A stretch of DNA of 7,478 bases from Promethearchaeota archaeon (lineage in GTDB: Archaea > Asgardarchaeota > Lokiarchaeia > Sigynarchaeales > SOKP01): contig SDNV01000133.1 in the NCBI GenBank assembly GCA_004524515.1, positions 1 through 7,478 of the forward strand. Reading direction: 5' to 3'. Shown piece by piece: positions 1 to 6,454 of this stretch. A program made the translations under genes and the position numbers. Below the pieces are notes generated by a model. That model searched no databases, was not told the DNA's origin, and saw only the letters and a program-made list of their open reading frames with translations. The first letter of the stretch is position 1. Each line of letters starts with the position of its first letter.

Positions 1-34
1 AATACTGTTATCGGCTCATAAATTTAAATAGGAA

Positions 35-50
35 AATGAAAAAAATAAAA
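35..50 (-). terminator. Oligo-T stop after the transporter gene
   Basis: The plus strand has seven A's at 39-45 followed by TAAAA, which on the minus strand reads as a T-rich tract about 15-30 bases past the transporter stop codon. Archaeal RNA polymerase commonly terminates at such U-tracts without a hairpin. The background is AT-rich, so this is a plausible rather than certain site. Confidence 0.4.
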
Positions 51-63
51 TTTAATAATTTAA

Positions 64-1482
64 TTAAGATTCATCTACGTCTACAAAGGTAAGTATAAAT
101 AAACCAATTGCCATAATAATTGCCACAGCAATCAGCGCCCACCCCCAGGCATATTTTCCAATTATATCGGCAGTTAATAATATTGCTCCGAATATAATTG
201 GTCCTATAGATGATGAGACTTTTCCGCTGAGATCAGAAAATCCAAAAAATTCTCCAAACTTTTCTTTAGGTGCGAGTCGTGTTACCATGATTCGATTTAC
301 GGTCCAAGTTCCCCCTAATGCCGGTCCTGCAACTAACCCCATTATAATGCTAAAAATAAAAGGAATATTAAGTCCAATATCAATATAAGGCAGGGCAAAG
401 ATTAAAATGATTCCTATACTCAGCGATACACCCCATAAGAAGCCTACAAGATAAAAGCCTTTCTTTGGACCATATTTTTGGCCAAAGGCTCCGACAAAAT
501 AGGTAAATATTACGGCTGACACAGTGGCTATCAAGATAAAAATTATTCCAAAAATATCAGATGCTTTTCCTTTACTTCCAATTATTAGACCATCAGTAAT
601 AAGAGGCATCATATATAAAATCAGAGAATTTGCGATGTTTGCGATTAAAAAATAAGCAATGATATAAATAAACATCGGTCTATGATGTTTAATATCCCGA
701 AAGGTAGTTCTTACCTGTAAAATGGAATCTGATATTACTTTACGAATAGGAGGAAGTTTTCCCTTTTTTTGTTTTTCGCGAACAAAGAAAAAGGGTATAG
801 TTAAAACTAAATACAAGATCATAGGTAAGACAAAGGTTATCCAATATCCTGTATATCCATATGATAGGTTTCCTTGATTAGGATCGCTAACCACATCTCC
901 CCACATAAGCATTAAAGGTAATAATACAATAAGAGAGATGATCGTACCCAAATACCCCCACGCAACGCCGAATCCAGAAACTTTTCCAATATCTTCTTTA
1001 GAAGCAATAAAAGGGATCATAGCATCATAAAATATTAAACTAAGCTGATAAGCAACGTTTGAAAGGACATAAAAAATCAATACAATGAATATATCGTGGA
1101 AAAACCCCAGTAAACTCGCTGTTAAAAGAGTGATTCCTCCTAAACTTATTACAAATGGTTTTCTTTTTCCTGCATTATCACTAAAAGCTCCTAAAATGGG
1201 TACCAATATAGCTAATATGGCTTGCATAATGCCCTGTACGAGACCAAAAATGAGGCTTGCCTGACCGTAAGTCAGTCCATGCTCTAACTGACCAATAACC
1301 AGTATATACCGATAAATGATCAAGCTCACAATTACCATAGAATAAATGGTGTTGGCTAAATCATACATCGCCCAGAAGAATACATTCAATTTTGAAGTAA
1401 TTGTTTCAACCTCAACTGCTTTTAATCCTGTAGAACTATGAAGAGAATCAATATCAGTGTTTTTTTCTGAATTAATTGGCAT
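64..1482 (-). CDS. UMF1/Atg22-like major facilitator superfamily transporter
   Basis: This 472-residue integral membrane protein has about twelve hydrophobic segments (roughly 35-58, 72-98, 111-128, 130-150, 166-193, 211-233, 270-292, 309-332, 341-363, 370-392, 417-437 and 443-466). Motifs point to the UMF1 family, related to yeast vacuolar Atg22. They are FWAMYDLAN at 36-44 opening helix 1, the MFS loop motif SDNAGKRKP at 101-109, FYDAMIP near 151-157, and GGTWTVNR plus APKEKFGEFFGF around 390-415. Atg22 exports amino acids from the yeast vacuole, but substrates of prokaryotic members are mostly unknown, so substrate and direction are open here. The N-terminal 30 residues are polar and probably cytoplasmic. 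The chosen ATG has GTGAT four bases upstream, matching part of the archaeal Shine-Dalgarno GGTGAT. A second ATG at 1484-1486 is in another frame. The acylase gene lies 167 bases upstream on the same strand; co-transcription is possible but not shown. Confidence 0.88.
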   Translation of the reverse strand: MPINSEKNTDIDSLHSSTGLKAVEVETITSKLNVFFWAMYDLANTIYSMVIVSLIIYRYILVIGQLEHGLTYGQASLIFGLVQGIMQAILAILVPILGAFSDNAGKRKPFVISLGGITLLTASLLGFFHDIFIVLIFYVLSNVAYQLSLIFYDAMIPFIASKEDIGKVSGFGVAWGYLGTIISLIVLLPLMLMWGDVVSDPNQGNLSYGYTGYWITFVLPMILYLVLTIPFFFVREKQKKGKLPPIRKVISDSILQVRTTFRDIKHHRPMFIYIIAYFLIANIANSLILYMMPLITDGLIIGSKGKASDIFGIIFILIATVSAVIFTYFVGAFGQKYGPKKGFYLVGFLWGVSLSIGIILIFALPYIDIGLNIPFIFSIIMGLVAGPALGGTWTVNRIMVTRLAPKEKFGEFFGFSDLSGKVSSSIGPIIFGAILLTADIIGKYAWGWALIAVAIIMAIGLFILTFVDVDES

Positions 1483-1501
1483 TCATATCACAAAATTTCT
1501 T

Positions 1502-1511
1502 TTTAAATAAA
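1502..1511 (-). promoter_or_regulatory. Possible TATA element for the transporter gene
   Basis: On the minus strand this reads TTATTTAAAA, centred about 25 bases before the transporter ATG. That spacing would place transcription start at or very close to the start codon. The 167-base gap to the acylase gene leaves room for a separate promoter. AT-rich DNA gives many such matches, so confidence is low. Confidence 0.25.
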
Positions 1512-1533
1512 TATTAATCATCAAACTAACTTT

Positions 1534-1539
1534 AAAAAA
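1534..1539 (-). terminator. Possible T-tract between acylase and transporter genes
   Basis: Six A's on the plus strand give a T6 run on the minus strand, about 110 bases past the acylase stop and before the transporter's putative promoter. If used, it would make the two genes separate transcripts. No supporting hairpin was seen. Confidence 0.2.
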
Positions 1540-1649
1540 CTTGTTTTGAATAAAATTTTCATCCTAATAATTTATTAACAAAAGAATTGCTCTAACTTTT
1601 TATTAAAATTTAAGAATGGGTATAAAATGAAATGCTCTACTAATTTCTA

Positions 1650-3896
1650 TTATGAAATTGGTTGTAATTTCAAAACTCCCTCTAAATTTCTGGAGATGGC
1701 TTCCTTGGTAAAGAGCATGGGAATATATTTTCCTTTTACATACAATTTTATTAAATCATTATAATGCTTATGAAAAGGTAAGCCCGATTGCCCTCCTGGA
1801 ATGATCCATTTTGATTTATTCCAATCAGATAGGTCATGGATTTGACGAAAAGATGGACCAACGAGAGTATCAAAAGGATTTAAAGGATCAGCATAAGCAT
1901 TATTTAAAGTGTTTCTATCTCCTCCAATCTTAAATGGGCCGATATTTAATATTTTAGCATCTTCATCAGCTTGTGAGAAGGGATGGACCAGAGTTAATTT
2001 ATGGATATTACCCCATTTCCACTTATTGTGATCTTTAGAGATGTTTTTTATTAAAAATTCTATTGTCATATGAAATGTATTTAAAAGAAGCTCTTTGAAT
2101 TCCATAGGTTTATTTTCATATAATTTAAATAATCGGATCAGTTCAAAGGAAATGCTTCCTAAAAAAGGTTTTAAAATTTCTTCTCCTATAAGAGGTCTTA
2201 AGATGGCTTGTTGAAGTTTTAAAAACCAAACTTTATAAATTGTAGCAGCTATACTCTGTTTTGTCATATGAAAGTCCCAATTTTCTAAAGTAGCTAAAAT
2301 GTCCGAAAATTTATCAGGAACTTTACTGGTTTTTAAATTATCTAACATTAATGGTAATACCTCGGCGGCTTCTTCAGATCGCTGATCTAACTGAAGGTCG
2401 ATAAAATCCTGAAAAGAAAATTTTTCTTTCAATTGAAATATCTTTTTTAATCTTCTATGTCGGTAAGGCTCATCTGTATCTTGTGCAAGCAATAGTCCTT
2501 TTGGTGCTTTATCTTCATTAAAATTTGCATTAAAAATAAAACCGCATTCAGGGTTATAGATCGAAACCATTTCCTTAAAATCGGAAAGGCGTTCCCAATT
2601 ATATTTCTCTTCAGTACCAGGAGTAATAGTTGCGCCATCTCCATATCTCCGTACTGGGATCCTCCCTCCATGTTGAAGACCTATATTTCCGTGTATGTCC
2701 CCATAAGCAAAATTTATTGGATTTATTGTTAGCAATTTTAATCCCTCACGAAATTCGTCCCAATTTGAAGCTGTATTCACTTTAATAAATGCTTCTAATG
2801 AATCTTCTATATTAGCTCCAAAGCCAGACCAACATAGAGCATAGGTACCTGGAAGTTGTATTTTATACAGGCGATCATCTCTTTCAAAATAATTTACAAC
2901 GGGACCGAACTTTGACTTAAGTATTTTAAACGGTAAGGGGGTGGTATCTTTTATCTCAATTAGGTCTTCTATGATTTCAAAATTTATCCATTCTCCGTTA
3001 TATTTATATTGTTCATTATTTTCTGGATTGAGTTCAAGTTTAAATAGATCGATTACATCGCAATGAACATTAGTTGCTCCAAAAGCTATATAGTCATTAT
3101 GTCCAATGATTATTAAAGGAATTCCGGGAAAGGAGGCACCAATAATATTTAATTCTGGACAATTTAAATGAACTAAAAACCAAATTGCTGGAAGTGTAAG
3201 CGGAAGATGAGGATCATTAGCAAATAAACCTGAGCCTGTTTCGGATTTATTTGGATTTACTATCCAACTACTGCTTCCCACAGAGTTTGAAACTCTGCCC
3301 CCAGAATAGAGAGGGATAATCTTATTTGCCATTTTATGTCCTAATTTGCTAATTAATTGCTCCCGTAGTATTTCCATTGGATAATTCCAAGCACTCTGTC
3401 CCCAATCTATAAAAGTTAGAACTTTGAGCGAATCTTCGATTTGCCAGTCCCTTATTTTCAAATTTAAAGCAGCAAATTCTACAGGAGGGTTAATTCTTGC
3501 TTTCTCTATTCCGGCATTCACTCCCTTTTTATATGCATTTAAGCAACTGTACACTTGGCTATCTTGATTTCTACTAATTCTTTCAGCACTATTTTTTGCA
3601 ATTCGATGTAATCCAATAATTTTATAGTGTTTATCGCTATCCATCGCTTCTTCACCAACAATTTCTGAGAGTTCCCCAGTTACTAAACGTCTGAAGAGTT
3701 CCATTTGGAATAAGCGATGGCGAGCATGAACATAACCTTGAGAATAGTATGTATCTTCTGCAGTTTTGGCAAATATATGCGGAATACCCCATTTATCCCA
3801 CAAAATCTCAACATTTTTCTTCACATGTAAATATTCAATCCCATCTACTTTCGGAAAAGAATTTCGGGTAATTTCAAAAATTTCTTCCATAATCAT
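1650..3896 (-). CDS. Penicillin acylase family Ntn-hydrolase (amidohydrolase)
   Basis: The 748-residue precursor has the usual length and layout of the penicillin/cephalosporin/acyl-homoserine-lactone acylase family, which cleaves amide bonds in acylated amines. The N-terminal part has the hallmark WDKWGIPHIFA (33-43) and QGYVHARHRLFQMELFRR (53-70). Self-cleavage is expected between Gly207 and Ser208 in VGSSSW, giving an alpha chain of about 207 and a beta chain of about 541 residues. Counting Ser208 as beta-1, His230 (in ANDPHL) falls on beta-23 and Val277 on beta-70. This is the pattern of cephalosporin and acyl-homoserine-lactone acylases, whereas penicillin G acylase has Gln and Ala there. 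The later catalytic Asn is probably in FNANFN (Asn456 or Asn458). The conserved end GGQSGLPFHKHY (701-712) is intact. Unlike the usual periplasmic bacterial members, the N-terminus shows no signal peptide, so it may act in the cytoplasm. ATG codons 1 and 3 are both possible starts, with no clear Shine-Dalgarno sequence at either. The natural substrate cannot be read from sequence. Confidence 0.92.
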   Translation of the reverse strand: MIMEEIFEITRNSFPKVDGIEYLHVKKNVEILWDKWGIPHIFAKTAEDTYYSQGYVHARHRLFQMELFRRLVTGELSEIVGEEAMDSDKHYKIIGLHRIAKNSAERISRNQDSQVYSCLNAYKKGVNAGIEKARINPPVEFAALNLKIRDWQIEDSLKVLTFIDWGQSAWNYPMEILREQLISKLGHKMANKIIPLYSGGRVSNSVGSSSWIVNPNKSETGSGLFANDPHLPLTLPAIWFLVHLNCPELNIIGASFPGIPLIIIGHNDYIAFGATNVHCDVIDLFKLELNPENNEQYKYNGEWINFEIIEDLIEIKDTTPLPFKILKSKFGPVVNYFERDDRLYKIQLPGTYALCWSGFGANIEDSLEAFIKVNTASNWDEFREGLKLLTINPINFAYGDIHGNIGLQHGGRIPVRRYGDGATITPGTEEKYNWERLSDFKEMVSIYNPECGFIFNANFNEDKAPKGLLLAQDTDEPYRHRRLKKIFQLKEKFSFQDFIDLQLDQRSEEAAEVLPLMLDNLKTSKVPDKFSDILATLENWDFHMTKQSIAATIYKVWFLKLQQAILRPLIGEEILKPFLGSISFELIRLFKLYENKPMEFKELLLNTFHMTIEFLIKNISKDHNKWKWGNIHKLTLVHPFSQADEDAKILNIGPFKIGGDRNTLNNAYADPLNPFDTLVGPSFRQIHDLSDWNKSKWIIPGGQSGLPFHKHYNDLIKLYVKGKYIPMLFTKEAISRNLEGVLKLQPIS

Positions 3897-3963
3897 TCAT
3901 TTATAGTTAAGTGAAATTTTCTTAAAAGTAGTATTAAAAAAAATTTAATAGTTTCTAAAATTA

Positions 3964-3986
3964 CTCCACTCTGGAGACGGATTTTT
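3964..3986 (+). terminator. Short hairpin followed by T5, terminator-like
   Basis: CTCCA (3964-3968) and TGGAG (3972-3976) are perfect complements around a three-base loop. A run of five T's follows at 3982-3986. This resembles an intrinsic terminator on the plus strand, but no plus-strand gene lies upstream, because the neighbouring acylase is on the other strand. It may be a chance hairpin or may end an antisense or small RNA. Confidence 0.25.
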
Positions 3987-4113
3987 GTCTTTTGGTTAGT
4001 GTATTTCCCTGTTATTATACGAATTTCTTAGCTATACCTAAATAAGAATAGAATTCTTTCGTTATAATCGCTTACTGTTAGTCTCGCCATCTAATCTGAG
4101 AGTGAGGCATAGA

Positions 4114-4136
4114 ATATGAAAATTTAATTTTCATAT
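4114..4136. repeat. Perfect 10-bp inverted repeat with TTA loop
   Basis: ATATGAAAAT (4114-4123) is followed by TTA and its exact reverse complement ATTTTCATAT (4127-4136). The symmetry stops at both ends, where A faces A. The 23-base size suits a binding site for a dimeric winged-helix or helix-turn-helix regulator, or an RNA hairpin. It lies about 220 bases before the acylase start and 250 before the 88-residue gene. The arms are AT-rich, which lowers the surprise somewhat. Confidence 0.55.
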
Positions 4137-4387
4137 ATAAATCATATGACATTGGCTAATTTTCGATGACCTATTCAATAGATTTTAGGATTCGAAATAA
4201 ACGATTTAAATGATACTGAGATATTACAACCTTTCATAATCTCTTGCTTTATTATTAAAATAAGATCTTCTCGATAAAATAAAGACTAATTGTATTATTT
4301 TTAAAAAACATTTTAGATTTGAAGCATAAAAAGCAAAAGTAGCGATATTAGAAACAAAAATTATAGATTGCCCCTAAGGGATGAGGA

Positions 4388-4654
4388 ATGAGTTTAGAAT
4401 TTACTGACAAAATTGATAATAATATTTCTGAAAATTTAGATGAGGAGATAAGTGATTGGCGCGCTTTTTATAAGAGTATAAGTATTCCATTTTCGAGTTT
4501 TATCACACAGAAGCCTTCTAAAGATATTTATTCCGGACTTGAAAAAATACCTTTTGAAAAAAGAGATCCCTTATTTAAAAGTATTTTAAGAAAAGAATTT
4601 TCAAACGCAATTAAGGATTTTTATAAAGAACTAATAGATTTTGCGATCTTATAA
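4388..4654 (+). CDS. Small charged protein of unknown function (88 residues)
   Basis: I do not recognise this protein. It has no membrane segment, signal peptide, cysteine pair or known motif. The first 25 residues are acidic (DKIDNN, ENLDEEISD). A Pro/Ser/Phe-containing middle (IPFSSFITQKPSKD, 33-46) follows, then a more basic, probably helical second half with amphipathic spacing (around 58-88), ending in the hydrophobic tail FAIL. It is cytoplasmic by default and could be a small binding or regulatory protein. The ATG is preceded by GGGATGAGGA, purine-rich with GAGG only one base from the start and AAGGG seven bases away, so ribosome binding is plausible but not canonical. An ATG at 4381 is in another frame and stops after eight codons. 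It stands alone, with a T7 tract about 70 bases after the stop. Its reality as a gene rests on length and the upstream purine stretch. Confidence 0.6.
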   Translation: MSLEFTDKIDNNISENLDEEISDWRAFYKSISIPFSSFITQKPSKDIYSGLEKIPFEKRDPLFKSILRKEFSNAIKDFYKELIDFAIL

Positions 4655-4724
4655 TATTTGACTCCTGATTCTAAAGTTTAAATTATAATCATTTGTTTAA
4701 TTCTCATATTTGTGAACTGGATAA

Positions 4725-4731
4725 TTTTTTT
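4725..4731 (+). terminator. T7 tract after the 88-residue gene
   Basis: Seven T's occur about 70 bases past the stop codon. A second run of six T's at 4778-4783 forms the right half of CAAAAA/TTTTTTG. Both suit archaeal oligo-U termination and suggest the 88-residue gene is transcribed separately from the membrane protein gene that follows. Confidence 0.4.
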
Positions 4732-4824
4732 GGTAATTCAATTTTATTCCACAATAGACAGAGTAATTATTCAAAAATTTTTTGTTATTTATGTAATTTA
4801 TAAACGAAATTGATAGGTAAAGTC

Positions 4825-4835
4825 TTAAATATAAA
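4825..4835 (+). promoter_or_regulatory. Possible TATA element for the DUF998-like gene
   Basis: TTAAATATAAA is centred about 70 bases before the ATG at 4901, which would give a leader of about 45 bases. An alternative TTTAAATTA at 4874-4882 would give an almost leaderless transcript. A 7-bp inverted repeat (TAATCTT 4841-4847, AAGATTA 4863-4869) lies between the two. The AT-rich context prevents choosing. Confidence 0.25.
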
Positions 4836-4900
4836 CTAGATAATCTTTAATTATTTAGCTTTAAGATTAAAACTTTAAATTACAGAATAAACGATGTTTT

Positions 4901-5554
4901 ATGGAAAGAATAGATAGATTTTATCAAAAATGTAATGGCAGTTATTATGTTTTTATAGGAACTGGAATTTCCTTAGTCTCAAAATTAATTGCAGTGTTAT
5001 TATTTATGCAGGTCGATTCATCTTTTAATATTTTTTCAAATTATATAAGTGATTTAGGAGACGGTCCAAATAATTCTGATATCGTGTATAATATTGGTGT
5101 AATACTTTCTGGCATTTTTTATTGTTTTTTCTTTCTCTACTTAATGAGGTATCTACAAAAAATGGATGGAAATCTAAAATTAACAACAGTTTCATTTTTT
5201 GCAGGATTTATCGCTTCAATAGGAGCCATTTTAGTTGGAATTTTTACCGCAGAAAATGCTCTACAGTTGCATAGACTTGCCGCTATGTTTTCTTTTTTTG
5301 GAAATTTTTTCGCTCTGATTTTATTTGGACTCTCGGAATACTATATAACAGATATACCCAAAAAACTATCAATTTTAGGATTTATATTCGCACCTTTAAG
5401 TTTTCTATTCTTATCTTTTTATTTTCTTCTAAGTATAAATCCTGAATTTAACAGAGAACTGACAGTTTTTATAGAATGGATGGCATATTTTGCTAATACG
5501 ACTTGGATGATTGCTCAAGGTATTTATACCTTGAAATCAAGAGAAAAATTATAA
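4901..5554 (+). CDS. DUF998-like six-helix membrane protein
   Basis: This 217-residue protein is almost entirely hydrophobic, with about six membrane segments (roughly 15-36, 61-84, 93-115, 122-146, 155-178 and 187-211). The loop after helix 1 carries SNYISDLGDGPNN (46-58), the signature I associate with the DUF998 family, where an S-x-x-S/Y-I-S-x-L-G motif follows the first helix. A second typical element is GIFTAENALQLHRLAA (113-128), with a histidine at the start of helix 4. DUF998 members are found in archaea and bacteria, and their biochemical role is not established, so no function is assigned. The ATG at 4901 is the first in frame before the first helix. An ATG at 4894 is out of frame. 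No Shine-Dalgarno sequence is visible. Flanking gaps of 246 and 321 bases and a downstream T6 tract suggest a single-gene unit. Confidence 0.8.
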   Translation: MERIDRFYQKCNGSYYVFIGTGISLVSKLIAVLLFMQVDSSFNIFSNYISDLGDGPNNSDIVYNIGVILSGIFYCFFFLYLMRYLQKMDGNLKLTTVSFFAGFIASIGAILVGIFTAENALQLHRLAAMFSFFGNFFALILFGLSEYYITDIPKKLSILGFIFAPLSFLFLSFYFLLSINPEFNRELTVFIEWMAYFANTTWMIAQGIYTLKSREKL

Positions 5555-5643
5555 GAAATATAATTAGTATATTTAGGGACAAAATATATAATAATTTCTT
5601 TACAATGGGAAGAATAAATAAGTTATTTAATAAAATATGGATA

Positions 5644-5649
5644 TTTTTT
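5644..5649 (+). terminator. T6 tract after the DUF998-like gene
   Basis: Six T's about 90 bases past the stop codon fit an archaeal oligo-U termination site. No hairpin was seen next to it. Confidence 0.3.
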
Positions 5650-5832
5650 GTTAGTTATAACATTTAGCCGATAAATAATATGTAAAAGTCCCCTTTATCT
5701 ATTCGTTTAATATTTGTTGAAAAACATTAATTCAATAAATTCATAATTTTTTCGAATAGAATTATATTGTTTTACAAATCATCATTTAAACTTCTACTAA
5801 AAAATGAGATTATTTATAATAAATTTCTTAGA

Positions 5833-5842
5833 TATAAAATAT
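5833..5842 (+). promoter_or_regulatory. Probable TATA box of the small GTPase gene
   Basis: TATAAAATAT is close to the archaeal TATA consensus and is centred about 38 bases before the ATG. With the usual 25-base spacing, transcription would start near 5863 and leave a leader of about a dozen bases. That fits the lack of a Shine-Dalgarno sequence directly before the start codon. Confidence 0.45.
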
Positions 5843-5875
5843 AATTAGGAATTTTTAAAAATCAATGGTATTTTT

Positions 5876-6394
5876 ATGAAAAAACAAGTCTTGCTTAAGA
5901 CGCTGATTGCCGGAGACAGTGGTGTTGGAAAAACTACTTTAGTGCATAGATATGTTAAGGGCGAATTTATAGATTCTACCACAATAACTGTTGGTGTGGA
6001 GTTTTTTCTAAAAGAAGTTGAGATAAATCAGAAAACAAACTGTCACCTTCAATTATGGGATATTGGGGGTCAAGAACGATTTAGATTTATGGTTAAAAAA
6101 TATATTCCGGGAGCAAGAGGAGCGCTTTTACTTTTTGATACCACGAATTGGAAAAGTTTTGTAAATATAGATAAATGGACCCAACTTCTCAGAATATATG
6201 ATAAAAAATTACCGATTGTGCTAGTTGCCACAAAATACGATCTTAAAGATTTTTCAATGGTAGCTGATTACTATGGTGAACTTAAAAAGAAGAAACTAAA
6301 CATGATAGACTATGTAAAAACATCTTCTAAAACAGGATTAAATGTAAAAGATGTATTTGAAATTTTGGCTAAACATCTAATTGATGAGAGATAG
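5876..6394 (+). CDS. Rab/Ras-like small GTPase (Asgard eukaryotic-signature type)
   Basis: The 172 residues form one complete Ras-superfamily G domain, which cycles between GTP and GDP states as a molecular switch. All five nucleotide motifs are present: P-loop GDSGVGKT (13-20), switch-I threonine in TVGVEF (Thr38), WDIGGQERF (61-69) with the catalytic-type Gln66, TKYD (119-122) for guanine recognition, and TSSKTG (149-154). GVEF and GQERF are Rab-like. Gly64, where Ras and Rab have Ala, recalls Arf (WDVGGQ), and the Thr in TKxD is Rho-like, so assignment to a eukaryotic subfamily would be forced. The protein ends in HLIDER with no cysteine, so no prenyl anchor is expected, and no N-terminal extension or myristoylation glycine is present. 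It is probably soluble or recruited by partners. No longin, roadblock or GAP/GEF-like gene is adjacent. ATG 5876 is the only in-frame start close to the P-loop. It converges with the hydrolase gene 60 bases away. Confidence 0.95.
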   Translation: MKKQVLLKTLIAGDSGVGKTTLVHRYVKGEFIDSTTITVGVEFFLKEVEINQKTNCHLQLWDIGGQERFRFMVKKYIPGARGALLLFDTTNWKSFVNIDKWTQLLRIYDKKLPIVLVATKYDLKDFSMVADYYGELKKKKLNMIDYVKTSSKTGLNVKDVFEILAKHLIDER

Positions 6395-6427
6395 TAATAA
6401 AATCTTCTAATTTCAATTTATATAACC

Positions 6428-6433
6428 TTTTTT
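6428..6433 (+). terminator. T6 tract after the GTPase gene
   Basis: CC followed by six T's lies 34 bases past the GTPase stop, inside the 60-base gap between convergent genes. It suits an archaeal U-tract stop for the rightward transcript. No equivalent A-run for the leftward hydrolase transcript exists in the gap, so that transcript may run into the antisense of the GTPase gene. Confidence 0.45.
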
Positions 6434-6454
6434 CAAATAAATACGCTTAATATT

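Larger units (their letters stand above)
3897..4387. other. 491-base intergenic region between divergent genes
   Basis: No convincing coding frame was found. The region must carry the promoters of the acylase (leftward) and of the 88-residue gene (rightward). It holds a short hairpin followed by T's (3964-3986), a patch around 4070-4110 that is about half G+C in otherwise strongly AT-rich DNA, a perfect inverted repeat (4114-4136), and a small dyad just before the next gene (4372-4380). Together these suggest regulatory DNA or a small untranslated RNA. I could not match it to a known RNA family. Confidence 0.6.
5555..5875. other. 321-base AT-rich intergenic region
   Basis: No coding frame was found. 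The left part should contain the end of the membrane protein transcript, with a T6 tract at 5644-5649. The right part holds the likely GTPase promoter at 5833-5842. A patch with GTCCCC at 5688-5693 is the only G+C-richer spot. Confidence 0.5.

Noticed and set aside
2447..2671. A 74-codon open frame on the minus strand inside the acylase gene
   Set aside because: It lies wholly within the strongly supported acylase gene in another frame, and its translation shows no recognisable domain.
4070..4110. Possible tRNA gene in the G+C-richer patch
   Set aside because: No T-loop GGTTCRANTC motif, acceptor stem or anticodon arm can be drawn on either strand.
4162..4219. A C/D-box-like guide RNA suggested by CGATGAC and CTGA about 55 bases apart
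   Set aside because: The first box deviates from RUGAUGA and no internal D'/C' pair is present.
3897..4387. CRISPR array or mobile-element end in the long intergenic region
   Set aside because: No spaced direct repeats, transposase fragment or terminal inverted repeats with target duplication were seen.
5698..5760. 8-bp inverted repeat TCTATTCG / CGAATAGA with a 47-base spacer
   Set aside because: An 8-bp match at this distance is expected about once by chance in an AT-rich region of this size, and nothing extends it.
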